Shown here one piece after another: positions 1 to 8,762 of a stretch of 52,447 nt of DNA (its first letter is position 1; each line of letters begins with the position of its first letter). The DNA lies in contig DATGGU010000066.1 of assembly GCA_035308365.1 (NCBI GenBank), forward strand, positions 1 through 52,447. Reading direction: 5' to 3'. The notes beneath the pieces are model-generated. The model saw nothing but the letters and a program-made list of their open reading frames with translations. It had not been told where the DNA came from and made no database searches. Origin of the DNA: PALSA-505 sp035308365. Its GTDB lineage: Bacteria; Actinomycetota; Actinomycetes; Streptosporangiales; Streptosporangiaceae. A program made the translations under genes and the position numbers.

Positions 1-651
1 GTGGGTGAAGGCGGAGGTGGTCAGGAACCGCATCGGCGGCTCGCCGATGGACAGGTAGTACTCGGCGATGTCCATCATCATCTCGTAGAACCGCTGCCCG
101 TGCCGGACCAGCTTGGACCGCCCCGTCGTCCCCCCGCTGTAGAACAGCGACTCCGGCTCGTCCCCCACGACCAGCGAATCCAGCGGCGGCGCCTGAGCGG
201 GCAGCGCGGCCAGCAGATCCGGGCCGGGACCGTCGCCGCCGCGGCCGGCCTTGAGCACCCGCAGCGCCGGATCGCGGCCGGCCAGCTTGGCCGCCAGGCC
301 CTCGCGCCGCGGCGAGCCCGGGTTGTAGATGAGGGCGTTCGCCTGCGCGAACTCGAAGAACTCGATCTGCATGCGCTCGGGCTCGTAGGCGGCGATCCAC
401 AGCGTCCGGCAGCCGAGCAGGTGCAGGGCGAGCTGCATGGCCGGGGTCTGCGGGCTGTTGCGCATCAGCATCGCCACCCCGTCGCCGGCCCGGACTCCGC
501 TGCCGTGCAGAGCCGCGGCCAGCGCCCGCGTCGTCGTTACGAGCTCGGTGTAGCTGACCGTACGGCCATCCTGCACGACCGCCGGGGCGTCGCCGTAGCG
601 GGCCAGCACGTCCAGGGCACGCAGTACGTAGTTGCCGTCCTGCTCGCTCAC
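1..651 (-). CDS. AMP-dependent ligase/acyl-CoA synthetase, N-terminal part (cut by window edge)
   Basis: The 217 visible residues are the N-terminal domain of an ANL-superfamily adenylating enzyme, which activates a carboxylate with ATP. The phosphate-binding loop YSGGTTGRSK lies at residues 171-180. The rest of the enzyme, including the C-terminal lid, lies left of base 1. The GTG start at 651 overlaps the stop of the upstream ATP-grasp gene in a GTGA arrangement, so the two are probably translationally coupled. The substrate is unknown. Context suggests it activates an aryl or acyl acid for the same pathway as the neighbouring ATP-grasp, methyltransferase and hydrolase genes. The family is clear; the role is inferred. 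Confidence 0.88.
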   Translation of the reverse strand, partial: MSEQDGNYVLRALDVLARYGDAPAVVQDGRTVSYTELVTTTRALAAALHGSGVRAGDGVAMLMRNSPQTPAMQLALHLLGCRTLWIAAYEPERMQIEFFEFAQANALIYNPGSPRREGLAAKLAGRDPALRVLKAGRGGDGPGPDLLAALPAQAPPLDSLVVGDEPESLFYSGGTTGRSKLVRHGQRFYEMMMDIAEYYLSIGEPPMRFLTTSAFTH

Positions 652-2006
652 CGCTGTCCTCCCGGCGGGGCCGCGGCGTAGCTGGCGTCGTCCAGGTCCT
701 TGTCCGGCCAGGTCTGCCGGTGCCACCGCCGCAGGGAGCGCGCGCTCACCCCCGGTGGCACAACGGTCAGCTGCGCGGCGAACCAGTCGCGCAGCTCCGC
801 CATCCGCCGGTACAGCGCATCGGCGTCGGCCGCGGCCACCACCGCCATGCCGACCCGGGTCAGCATGTCTGCGTATGAGCCAGGGATGACCGAGCCGGCC
901 GGCTGCTCCAGCGTGACGTAACGGGTGCCCTCCCTGGCCAGCACCTCGGACGGCGACGGCGAGGAGACCAGGGTGCCGGGCGGGCCCAGCAGATAGGTAT
1001 TGCCGATGCTGTCCGGCGACACCTTCACATCCAGCCGCGGCGGCAGCCCCAGCGCGCAGCGCACCGCCTCCTCACCGAGATCCACGTTGAACTTGAACCG
1101 AATCTCTTCGGGCACCAGTGCGGCGCCGCGGCGCCCGTTGCACTCGCCGAACGTCAGCTCATCGGTGTCCGGGTCGTGGAACAGCTCCATGTGGAAGATG
1201 CCATCCTCGAGGCCCAGCGCCGCGATGCACCGGCGGACGAACGGCTCGGCCAGCCGGAACACCCCAGCGTCCACCTCCGGGTCGAACCGCCGGTAGGTCA
1301 GCGCCTCCTGCTTCTCCAGGACGGTCAGGCACGGCTCCTGATAGGTCGCCACCGACAGGAACATCAGCTCACCACGGAACATCACCCCATCCGCGGTCCA
1401 CTCATCACCCCGGCTGAATTCCTCGGCCACATAGCTGCGGTAGGCCGGCGCCTTGCGGGTGAACCGCCGCGCGGCCTCGCGCAGCTCGGCCTGGCTGGAC
1501 ACCAGGGCGGTGAGCTGCGTGCCCACGCCGTACATCGGCTTCAGCACCCGCGGCCAGGTGCCCGGCTCCGGCAGCTCATCGGGATAGGCGATGTCCTCGA
1601 GCACCATAGAACGTGCCGCCGGCAGCCCGGCGGCCCGGATGACCTCCTTCTGCAGCCACTTGTCCCGGAACCGGACCGCCAGTTCCGTTGGCATCCCCCG
1701 GCAGCCGAACACCTTGGCCAGCACCGCGGCCTGCACCAGCGCGTGCTCGGTGAACGTCAGCACCACGTCGTAGCCGCGCCCGGACGGGCCGTTGGCCAGC
1801 CCGGCCCGGTACAGCGCCGTCAGCACCGCTTCGGGCGTGCGCTGATCCTGTACGAATACGGTGCGCACCTGCCCGGGGACCCGGGCGCCGTCGCCGTCCC
1901 GCACACCCGGTCCGTAGATCATGACCAGGTCGGCGCCCAGTTCGACGCAGGCCCGCACGATGTACTGATCGGCTCCGATGAGAAGGATGGATGGTGTGGT
2001 GGTCAT
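648..2006 (-). CDS. ATP-grasp domain ligase
   Basis: This 452-residue protein has the ATP-grasp fold: an N-terminal Rossmann-like part (SILLIGADQY), a nucleotide-binding lysine region (KPMYGVGTQ near 156-164), an adenine-contacting AEEF segment near 194-197, and the metal-binding HMELF...GECNGRRG block near 272-294. ATP-grasp ligases form acyl-phosphate intermediates and usually make amide or peptide bonds. I chose ATG 2006, with GGAG about 10 bases upstream, over an in-frame TTG at 2024. It lies 19 bases downstream of the esterase stop and overlaps the next gene by GTGA. It is the best candidate for an amide-forming step in the cluster. The substrates cannot be read from the sequence. Confidence 0.88.
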   Translation of the reverse strand: MTTTPSILLIGADQYIVRACVELGADLVMIYGPGVRDGDGARVPGQVRTVFVQDQRTPEAVLTALYRAGLANGPSGRGYDVVLTFTEHALVQAAVLAKVFGCRGMPTELAVRFRDKWLQKEVIRAAGLPAARSMVLEDIAYPDELPEPGTWPRVLKPMYGVGTQLTALVSSQAELREAARRFTRKAPAYRSYVAEEFSRGDEWTADGVMFRGELMFLSVATYQEPCLTVLEKQEALTYRRFDPEVDAGVFRLAEPFVRRCIAALGLEDGIFHMELFHDPDTDELTFGECNGRRGAALVPEEIRFKFNVDLGEEAVRCALGLPPRLDVKVSPDSIGNTYLLGPPGTLVSSPSPSEVLAREGTRYVTLEQPAGSVIPGSYADMLTRVGMAVVAAADADALYRRMAELRDWFAAQLTVVPPGVSARSLRRWHRQTWPDKDLDDASYAAAPPGGQR

Positions 2007-2025
2007 GGCAGTACAGCTCCGCAAG

Positions 2026-2964
2026 CTAATCGGTGCCGAAGGCCTGGCGGAGCCGGCCCGCTGCCTGCCCGACCGCCTGGACCGCCGCGTCGACGTACCC
2101 GGTCATCGTGAAGAACGCGTGCGGCATCCCGTCGTAGCGGGTCACCTCGGCCGGCACCCCGGCCTCGGCCAGCCGGGCCGCGTACTGCTCTCCCTCATCC
2201 CGCAGCGGGTCGTACTCCGCCGAGATGAGAGTGGCCGGGGGCAGGCCGCTGAGGTCCTTCTCCCGCAGCGGCGAGACGAGGGGATTGTCCCCGTCCTTCT
2301 CCGATGCCAGGTAAAGGCCCCAGTACCACCGTACGGCGTGCGGGTTGAAGAAATGCTCGTCGTTGCACTCGCGCATCGACGGCGTGTCCGAGTGGTAGTC
2401 GGTGTTCGGGTACACCAGCAACTGGTGGACGAGGTGCGGTCCGCCGCGCCGCCGGGCCAGCAGCGTGACGGCGATGGCCAGGTTGCCGCCGGAACTGTCG
2501 CCGCCCACGGCGATCCGCGCGGGGTCGCCGCCGGCCTCGGCCGCGTGTGCCGCGACCCAGGCGGCACCGGCGTAGGCGTCCTCCACGGCCGCGGGGAACT
2601 TGTTCTCTGGTGCCAGCCGGTAGCTGACCGACACCGTCAGGCACCCGGCTGCGTTGGTCAGCCGGCGGCACACATCGTCGGAGGTGTCCAGCGTTCCCAG
2701 GCTCCATCCGCCGCCGAAGAAGTAGACGAGCACCGGGAACGGCCCGTCGCCTTCGGGCTTGTAGATCCGCACCCGCAGCGGCCCGGCGGGCCCGGGAATC
2801 TCCCGCTCGGTGACCTCGGCCACCGGCACGGCATTGCCCGCACCGGCCACGGTCGCCTTGACGTCGGCCTCGCGGGCCTCCTCTATGGACAGCGTGTAGA
2901 GGTTGGGCACCCGGTCGCGTTCGAGCCGGTCACGGATCGCCTGGACCTGCGGGTGGAACGGCAT
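2026..2964 (-). CDS. Alpha/beta hydrolase, HSL/esterase family
   Basis: A 312-residue hormone-sensitive-lipase-type esterase. The oxyanion-hole motif reads FFGGGW (residues 82-87), so Phe replaces the usual His of HGGG. The nucleophile Ser157 sits in GGDSSGG, the acid is Asp252 (AEYDPLRDEG) and the base is His282 (GMPHAF). There is no signal peptide, so it is probably cytosolic. It is co-directional with the ATP-grasp gene 19 bases away and with the methyltransferase 66 bases upstream. In a biosynthetic operon such enzymes remove or transfer acyl groups or release a product from a carrier. This cluster has no dedicated thioesterase, so that last role is possible but unproven. Confidence 0.88.
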   Translation of the reverse strand: MPFHPQVQAIRDRLERDRVPNLYTLSIEEAREADVKATVAGAGNAVPVAEVTEREIPGPAGPLRVRIYKPEGDGPFPVLVYFFGGGWSLGTLDTSDDVCRRLTNAAGCLTVSVSYRLAPENKFPAAVEDAYAGAAWVAAHAAEAGGDPARIAVGGDSSGGNLAIAVTLLARRRGGPHLVHQLLVYPNTDYHSDTPSMRECNDEHFFNPHAVRWYWGLYLASEKDGDNPLVSPLREKDLSGLPPATLISAEYDPLRDEGEQYAARLAEAGVPAEVTRYDGMPHAFFTMTGYVDAAVQAVGQAAGRLRQAFGTD

Positions 2965-3030
2965 CTCGCCCTCCTGGGCTGGGTCGGTGCTGCCACGGGG
3001 ACAGGTTGGGAAGCGCGGCGCGCGGCGGCG

Positions 3031-4110
3031 TCAGGCCGGCACCGCCTCGATCGCACTCTCCACTGACCGGCCGCGCAGCGGCGGCGGGCGAACCGCCGTC
3101 ACGGCGAACCCCGCCTGGCCGAGCAGGCCGGCGTACTCGGATTCGCTGCGGTCACAACCGGACAGCATGAGCAATATCAGCAGATCCATGACCTCAGCGC
3201 CAGGAGTTCCGCTGACCTGGACACTCCCGGCCGGCCCGGCCTCGGGGGCCGCTGGCGGCTGGATGAGATCCTCGATGACGATGACCCGGCCGCCGTCGGC
3301 CATGGCCTGCCGGATCCGGCGCAGCAGGGCCGTTGCCTCGCCGTCGGGCCAGTTGTGCAGCACCCGGCACAGCACGTAGACGTCCGCGCCCGCGGGCATC
3401 GTGTCGAAGAAGCTCGCCTCGACGATGTCCGCCCGGCCGGCGACGCCGGCCTGGGCCAGCCGCTCCCTGGCCTGCGCCGCGGCGGCCGGCAGGTCGAGCA
3501 GGATCCCGCGGGCCTGCGGCTGCGCCCGGAGCACCCGGGCCAGCAGGCCACCGTTCCCGCCGCCGACATCCACCACCGTGCGCACCCCGTCGAGGTCGCA
3601 GGCGGACAGCACGGCCGGCACACCGGCCCCGCCCATCGCCGTGCCGAACGTCCGCGCCGCGTCCGGGTTGCCGGCCAGGTAGTCGTAGAACGGCTGGCCG
3701 TACACCTTCTCGAAGGCCGGCTTGCCGGTCCGCAGCGTGTAGGTGATCTCCGCGAAGGAGCGGAACACCTCCTCGCCGAACATGATCGCGGCATCCCGGC
3801 TCGACCGGGGCACATCCGACCGCAGCGGCTGGGCCAGGGTGGTCAGCTCATAGCTTCCCGGCGTGGTCTCGTGCACCAGCCCGGCCGCGGCCAGCGCCCG
3901 CAGCAGCCGGTGCAGCGCCCGCTCGTCCGCGCCCGCCGCGGCCGCCAGTTCGGCCACTGGCCGCGGCCCCGCGGCCATCAGGTCGGGGATGCCGAGCTTG
4001 ACCAGTGCATAGCAGGACTGCGCGAGCCACGGGCTGGACAGGATGCCGAACAGTCTCATCCGGTCGGCCGCTCCGGGCCTGGCCGCGCCCGGGTTGGCCT
4101 GGTCAGCCAC
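3031..4110 (-). CDS. SAM-dependent O-methyltransferase (plant/polyketide OMT type)
   Basis: The protein has the winged-helix dimerisation domain (about residues 20-110) and the class I methyltransferase domain of the small-molecule O-methyltransferases found in polyketide clusters. SAM motif I is VVDVGGGNGG at 179-188. The catalytic-base region is RVLHNWPD with His252. A GTG start at 4110 gives 359 residues and an 8-base overlap with the upstream SGNH gene. ATG 4059, with GGAG 11 bases upstream, is an alternative start giving 342 residues. It most likely methylates a phenolic hydroxyl, which fits the 4-hydroxyphenyl chemistry suggested by the HPPD-type enzyme in the same cluster. Confidence 0.9.
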   Translation of the reverse strand: MADQANPGAARPGAADRMRLFGILSSPWLAQSCYALVKLGIPDLMAAGPRPVAELAAAAGADERALHRLLRALAAAGLVHETTPGSYELTTLAQPLRSDVPRSSRDAAIMFGEEVFRSFAEITYTLRTGKPAFEKVYGQPFYDYLAGNPDAARTFGTAMGGAGVPAVLSACDLDGVRTVVDVGGGNGGLLARVLRAQPQARGILLDLPAAAAQARERLAQAGVAGRADIVEASFFDTMPAGADVYVLCRVLHNWPDGEATALLRRIRQAMADGGRVIVIEDLIQPPAAPEAGPAGSVQVSGTPGAEVMDLLILLMLSGCDRSESEYAGLLGQAGFAVTAVRPPPLRGRSVESAIEAVPA

Positions 4111-4795
4111 GGGCTGCGAGGTGGGCGCCGAGCACCCGGATGGTCTCCGCCGCGGCGATGGCGTGGCCGCGCATCGTGCCATGCCGCGGGTCGCTGCTGT
4201 AGATGTTGGCGTCGTGTGAGGCGGGATGCCAGGTCAGCTCGACGTGCAGGGTGCCGAGGTCCTCCGCGACCTTCCTGGTGCGGGCCGCCATCTCGTGAAT
4301 GCGCATCCGCCGGGAGTTCATGAACAGCTTGGGGATGTTCTGCGCGTACGACCCATCGAATATGCCCACGGTGATCACATCGCATCCCTGGCCGAGGAAG
4401 GCGGTGACGATCGCCCGCAGCTCGCGCTCGACCCGGGCCGGATCGTAGCCGGGGAGCAGCATATCCGCGGAGCCGCAGGCGGCGAGCAGCAGATCCGGCG
4501 AGAACGCCAGCGCCCCGGGCACCTGGTTCGCCCTGACGTCGGCCGTCCTCGTCATGCTCTTGCCCAGGTTGAGATAGGCCAGGTCCGGCTGCTGCCGCCG
4601 CAGCTCGCCCGCTATCCGGTCGCCCCAGGGCTCGTCGCGGTAACCGTCCAGCGGCTCGCCGAGCCCCTCCGCGATGCTGTCGCCGATGACGGCGAACCGC
4701 CTCCAGGGATGCCCAGCTAGCAGCCGGTCCGCCTCTCCGTCGCGAAGGCAGTAAGGATCCGCCGCTTCGGCCGGGTATATGCGTTCATCTAGCAC
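4103..4795 (-). CDS. SGNH/GDSL-family hydrolase
   Basis: A 230-residue protein with the SGNH blocks. Block I is VIGDSIAEG with nucleophile Ser40; block II is LNLGKS; block III is ACGSAD, where Asp follows GSA instead of the usual Asn; block V is DPRHGTMRGH with Asp202 and His205. It has no signal sequence. It is the first gene of the leftward operon and is followed by the methyltransferase with overlapping ends. Members hydrolyse or transfer acyl esters on diverse substrates. The biosynthetic role here is unknown; deacylation of an intermediate or acyl transfer are both possible. Confidence 0.87.
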   Translation of the reverse strand: MLDERIYPAEAADPYCLRDGEADRLLAGHPWRRFAVIGDSIAEGLGEPLDGYRDEPWGDRIAGELRRQQPDLAYLNLGKSMTRTADVRANQVPGALAFSPDLLLAACGSADMLLPGYDPARVERELRAIVTAFLGQGCDVITVGIFDGSYAQNIPKLFMNSRRMRIHEMAARTRKVAEDLGTLHVELTWHPASHDANIYSSDPRHGTMRGHAIAAAETIRVLGAHLAARG

Positions 4796-4985
4796 TATGG
4801 CACACTACGACTGGAATTGATCGCTGGACAACAGGCCGCGCCTCCGCCCACGGCCATTGGCCGCCGGCCGCGCTATTACGGTTACCTGAAGCGGTGATCC
4901 GATAGCACAGCGCCGTGCAAGCGTTGGCGAAGCGGCCGTAAAGCCGGCCAGGCGCCGCCGCCCAAGGGAGGCAGCACTGCCCACC
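4796..4985. promoter_or_regulatory. Divergent promoter region, SGNH operon versus MFS exporter
   Basis: 190 bases separate the leftward SGNH operon from the rightward MFS gene, so promoters for both must lie here. A GGGAGG stretch precedes the GTG start of the MFS gene by about 14 bases. I see no convincing operator palindrome. Confidence 0.5.
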
Positions 4986-6317
4986 GTGGACGGAAATGAG
5001 GTCACTGAGGCGGTCGGCGAGCTACCCCCGCTGCGGCGCAACCGCGACTTCAACCTGCTCTGGACCGGGCAGGCGACGTCCATGCTGGGCAGCCAGATCT
5101 CGGCGATCGCCTACCCACTGCTCATCCTCGCCACCACCGGGTCGGCGGCCCAGGCCGGGATCGTGGCCAGTGCCGCCCTGGTCGGCACGCTCCTGTTCCT
5201 GCTGCCGGCCGGGGTGATCGCCGACCGGTATCCGCGCAAGGTGGTCATGGTGATCGCGTCGCTGATCCAGATGATCACCGGCGCCACAGTGGTGCCCGCG
5301 GTGCTGTCGCACCACGTGTACCTGGCCCACCTGGCCGCGGTCGGCCTCATCCAGGGCGTCGCCTCGGCGTACTATGCCGGCGCCAGCCGCGGTGCCGTCC
5401 GCCGGATCGTAACCACCGAGCAGTTGCCCCAGGCCATGGCGGCCACCCAGGTGCGGGACCGGGCCGCCACCATGCTCGGGCCGCCACTCGGCGGCGCGCT
5501 GCTGGGCTTCGGGAGATCCCTGCCGTTCGCGGTCGACTCGGTCTCGTTCGGCGTGATCGCGCTGGCCGCCGCGGTGCTGCGCAAGCCATTGGATCCGCCC
5601 GTCGTGCCAGCCCGCGAGCCGCTGCTGCGCAGCGTCGGCAAGACGATCAAGTTCGTCGCGGGCGAGCCGCTGCTGCGCCTGTTCGCCATCTGGGCGGCCG
5701 TGCTCAACGGGGTGGCCTTCGGCGTGCGGCTGACCATCATCGTCCTGGCCCGCAACCGCGGCGCGACGCCGGTCGAAATCGGCACGCTGTTCACGATCAG
5801 CGCCGCCTGCGGGCTGGCCGGGGCACTGCTGGCCGTCCGGCTGACCAAGCTGGCCGGCCCACGGCTGCTCATGCTGATCTGCTCCTGGCTCGCCCCGGCC
5901 TGCGCCGCCGGGATGATCTTCGCCCCATCGGTCTGGGTGATCGCCGGCCTGGGCGGCGTGACCGGCTTTTCGATCATGCCGGTCAACGTGATCCTGACGG
6001 CGCGGGCGACCCGGATCACGCCCGATCACCTGCAGGCACAGGTGGGCAACACCCTGCAGCTCTGTTACCAGAGTTTCTCATCGTTCTCGCCGGCCATCTT
6101 CGGCGCACTGACCGACAAGCTCGGCGCGTACCCGGTGATCACCATGGCCACCGTCATCTACGCGGCGATTGCGATCTGGCTTCAGTTCAACCGCCAGGTC
6201 CACCAGCTCAACGACACTGGGACGGCAAAAGCCACCGGCGGCAACGGCCGCGAGTGGACCGTCCGGTCTTCATACCGGCCACGGCACGCAACACACAGGA
6301 AGGGACGCGCCGCGTGA
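4986..6317 (+). CDS. MFS transporter, multidrug-efflux type
   Basis: A 443-residue integral membrane protein with about twelve hydrophobic segments. The conserved MFS loop 2-3 motif reads GVIADRYPRK near residues 76-85. The N-terminal LRRNRDFNLLWTGQ signature is typical of DHA3/enterobactin-exporter-like MFS proteins of actinomycete clusters. It is probably the exporter or self-resistance pump for the cluster product. Its 3' end overlaps the sulfotransferase start (GTGA). Residues after about 405 form a hydrophilic tail with no recognisable domain. Start GTG 4986; a downstream start is not excluded. Confidence 0.9.
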   Translation: MDGNEVTEAVGELPPLRRNRDFNLLWTGQATSMLGSQISAIAYPLLILATTGSAAQAGIVASAALVGTLLFLLPAGVIADRYPRKVVMVIASLIQMITGATVVPAVLSHHVYLAHLAAVGLIQGVASAYYAGASRGAVRRIVTTEQLPQAMAATQVRDRAATMLGPPLGGALLGFGRSLPFAVDSVSFGVIALAAAVLRKPLDPPVVPAREPLLRSVGKTIKFVAGEPLLRLFAIWAAVLNGVAFGVRLTIIVLARNRGATPVEIGTLFTISAACGLAGALLAVRLTKLAGPRLLMLICSWLAPACAAGMIFAPSVWVIAGLGGVTGFSIMPVNVILTARATRITPDHLQAQVGNTLQLCYQSFSSFSPAIFGALTDKLGAYPVITMATVIYAAIAIWLQFNRQVHQLNDTGTAKATGGNGREWTVRSSYRPRHATHRKGRAA

Positions 6318-7363
6318 ATATCACGTTCGTAGTCAGCTCGGGCCGGGCAGGGTCGACCCTGCTCTCGCAGATCCTGCACCGGCATCCGGACGTGCTCAGT
6401 GTCAGCGAGTTCTACACCGTGCTGCGCGGGTCGCTGCACCGGTCGCCCTACCCAGGACAGGACATGGATGGCGCGGAACTCTGGCGGATCCTCACCGAGC
6501 CGGATCTGATCTCGGACGCGCTGGTCCGGCACGGCATGAACGGGCCGGAGATGCTCTACCCGTACGGCAAGGGCCGGTTCGGGCCGGCCGAAGGCATCCC
6601 GCCCCTGTGCCACAGCACCCTGCCGATGCTCGCCAGCGACCCCGACGCACTGTTCGACGAGCTCGCGGCCGAGGTGCCACGCTGGCCCGAGCGGCCGGCC
6701 GCCGATCAGTACCGGGCCTTCTTCGCGCACCTGGCCTCGCTGCTCGGCCGGCGCGTGGTGGTGGAGCGCTCCGGCGGGACGCTGTTCGCCGTGCCGCTGC
6801 TGCATCGCGAGTTCCCCGAGGCACGGTTCGTCCACATGTTCCGCGACGGCCCGGACTGCGCGCTGTCCATGTCCCGGCTGCCGATCTTCCGGGTGAGCGC
6901 CGCCGCTTACTCAGCCGCGGCCGAGGCCGGCTTGCCGACCTGGGCGATGTGGAAGGAGATCCAGGAAAACCTGCCGGAGCGCTTCGCCGGCATCCTCTCA
7001 CCACCGTTCGACCTGTCCAGGCTCGCCGAGCTCGACCCGGGCCTGCCGTTCTTCGGTGAGTGGTGGTCGTCCATGATGACGTTCGGGGCGGCCGCCCTGG
7101 GCGAGCTGCCCACAGAGCTGTGGCAGATGCTGGGATACGCGGATCTGCTGACTGACCCCGAGGCCGTTTTGACCCGGCTGGCCGCCTTCATCGGGGTGGA
7201 TGCCTCACCAGCGTGGCTGGCCGAGGCCAGCGAGCTGATCGACCCGGGCCGGGCGGGCAAGGCGGCCGGCCTCGCCCCGGACGACCTGGCCACGCTGCGC
7301 AAGGAGTGCGAACCCGGGGAAGCCGCCCTGGCCCAGGCCAGGCAGCGGGCCGCTGGCGGGTAA
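6314..7363 (+). CDS. Sulfotransferase family protein
   Basis: A 349-residue protein with the two PAPS-binding signatures of cytosolic sulfotransferases: the 5'-phosphosulfate loop SSGRAGST (residues 8-15) and the 3'-phosphate segment HMFRDGPDCALSMSR (about 174-188). The predicted reaction is transfer of sulfate from PAPS to a hydroxyl or amine. The GTG start at 6314 has AGGAAGGG upstream and overlaps the MFS stop. An in-frame upstream ATG at 6254 would extend into the MFS gene without a reason. In some clusters sulfation sets up elimination reactions, so it may be either a tailoring or a leaving-group step. Confidence 0.86.
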   Translation: MNITFVVSSGRAGSTLLSQILHRHPDVLSVSEFYTVLRGSLHRSPYPGQDMDGAELWRILTEPDLISDALVRHGMNGPEMLYPYGKGRFGPAEGIPPLCHSTLPMLASDPDALFDELAAEVPRWPERPAADQYRAFFAHLASLLGRRVVVERSGGTLFAVPLLHREFPEARFVHMFRDGPDCALSMSRLPIFRVSAAAYSAAAEAGLPTWAMWKEIQENLPERFAGILSPPFDLSRLAELDPGLPFFGEWWSSMMTFGAAALGELPTELWQMLGYADLLTDPEAVLTRLAAFIGVDASPAWLAEASELIDPGRAGKAAGLAPDDLATLRKECEPGEAALAQARQRAAGG

Positions 7364-7364
7364 C

Positions 7365-7385
7365 CCTCACCGCACGCGGGTGAGG
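7365..7385. terminator. Short hairpin between convergent sulfotransferase and P450 genes
   Basis: A 7-bp perfect stem (CCTCACC and GGTGAGG) with a 7-base loop starts just after the sulfotransferase stop and is followed by a T-containing stretch. It could serve as a transcription end between the two convergent genes. Confidence 0.5.
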
Positions 7386-7433
7386 TGTTCCGTCAAAATT
7401 CCTGACTAGCTGGCACCCTGCGGAAACGCTGGC

Positions 7434-8630
7434 CTACCAGGTGACGGGCAGCGTCAGCAGCGCACGCACCAGTGAATCCTGTGAGTACCGGACGTCGGCC
7501 GGGTCGATGGCCAGCCGCAGGCCGGGCAGCCGGGAGACCACCTCACCCAGCGCGATCCGCAGTTCCATCCGGGCCAGCGGTGCCCCCGGGCAGAAGTGCG
7601 CGCCGGCGCCGAAGGTCAGGTGGGGGTTCCGGGCCCGCTTGATGTCGAAGGTTTCCGGATCGGTGAACTTCTCGCCGCTGCGGTTCGCGGCCGGCAGCGA
7701 CACCTGAACCGCGGTGCCACGCGGTATCGTGCCCGAGGCGAGTTCGACGTCCTCGGTCGTCACCCGCAGGAACGCTCCCTCGCTGGCCACCTCGTAGCGG
7801 AGGATCTCCTCCACCGCGGTTTCGAGCAGGCCGGGATCGGCGCACAGCGCCGCGTAGGACTCCCGGTCGCGCAGCAGGGTGAAGACGCCGCGGGCCAGGA
7901 TGGCCGAGGTGTTCTCCTGGCCGCCGATGAACAGGGCCAGCACCATCTGGTACAGCTCGGCCGGGGTCAGCGCGTGATCGACGTCGCAGGCCCTGATCAG
8001 CGCGTCGATCATCCCGTCGCGCGGGTGCTCGCGGCGGTCTGCGACCAGGTCCTTGACGTAGTTGAAGAAGTAGTAGCTGGCCTCGTCGCGCTCGTTCGCC
8101 GAGACCGCGGCGGTGGAGAAGAAGATGCCGGTCCAGCCGATCAGGGCCTCCTGGTCGGCCGTCGGCACGTCGATGAGCTCGCACATCACCCTGATCGGCA
8201 GCAGCTTCGCGAAGCCGGCCACCAGGTCGGCGGGTGGGCCCGCCTCGATGACGCGGTCCAGCAGGTCCCTGGTCACCTGCTCGACCTTGGGCCGCCAGGA
8301 CTCGGCGTTGGCCGGCCGGAAGGCCCACTGGATGGACCGGCGCAGCCGGGTGTGCTCGGGCGGGTCCAGGTTCACGATGGCATCCGGGTTGAGTGACATG
8401 TCCTCGGTGAGGACCATCCGCGGCGCGCCCTCGTAGCGGAAGTTGCGGCTGAACCGGCGGTCCTTCAGCACCAGCTCGACCTCGTCGTAGTCGAGCACCA
8501 TGCGGGCCAGGTCGCCGCTGGGCAGCCTGATCCGGCTCACCGGGCAGGTGCGGTCATACAGCCGCGCCGGCGTGCCGAGGTCCTCGGGCAGCAGGCGGAA
8601 AGGAAAACTCTCCGGCTGCGTATCGGTCAT
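7434..8630 (-). CDS. Cytochrome P450 (first of a divergent pair)
   Basis: A 398-residue class I bacterial P450. The I-helix oxygen-activation motif is GGQENT (236-241), the K-helix ExxR is E275-R278, and the haem-ligand loop is FGAGAHFCPGAPLA with Cys347. The ATG at 8630 has GGAGGTGG 7 bases upstream, which fixes the start. A much longer open frame runs upstream in the same phase as far as 10067, but it is antisense to the second P450 and is not coding. It needs ferredoxin and a reductase that are not encoded in this window. It probably oxidises the cluster intermediate; regiochemistry is unknown. Confidence 0.95.
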   Translation of the reverse strand: MTDTQPESFPFRLLPEDLGTPARLYDRTCPVSRIRLPSGDLARMVLDYDEVELVLKDRRFSRNFRYEGAPRMVLTEDMSLNPDAIVNLDPPEHTRLRRSIQWAFRPANAESWRPKVEQVTRDLLDRVIEAGPPADLVAGFAKLLPIRVMCELIDVPTADQEALIGWTGIFFSTAAVSANERDEASYYFFNYVKDLVADRREHPRDGMIDALIRACDVDHALTPAELYQMVLALFIGGQENTSAILARGVFTLLRDRESYAALCADPGLLETAVEEILRYEVASEGAFLRVTTEDVELASGTIPRGTAVQVSLPAANRSGEKFTDPETFDIKRARNPHLTFGAGAHFCPGAPLARMELRIALGEVVSRLPGLRLAIDPADVRYSQDSLVRALLTLPVTW

Positions 8631-8762
8631 GCCAAACCACCTCCGGCCGAATGATCGCCCGTCCGCCATGCCGTGTCTAGTATGACTTCGCGGCTTTGGC
8701 CCGTGTTGTCCGGACACGGGCTGACAGGACACCGGCAGGCGCGGGAAAGGGCGGGCACGGCA
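8631..8762. promoter_or_regulatory. Divergent promoter region between two P450 genes
   Basis: 132 bases separate the two divergently transcribed P450 genes. The region carries the strong GGAGGTGG ribosome-binding site for the leftward gene and must hold both promoters. No clear -10/-35 pair stands out. Confidence 0.5.
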
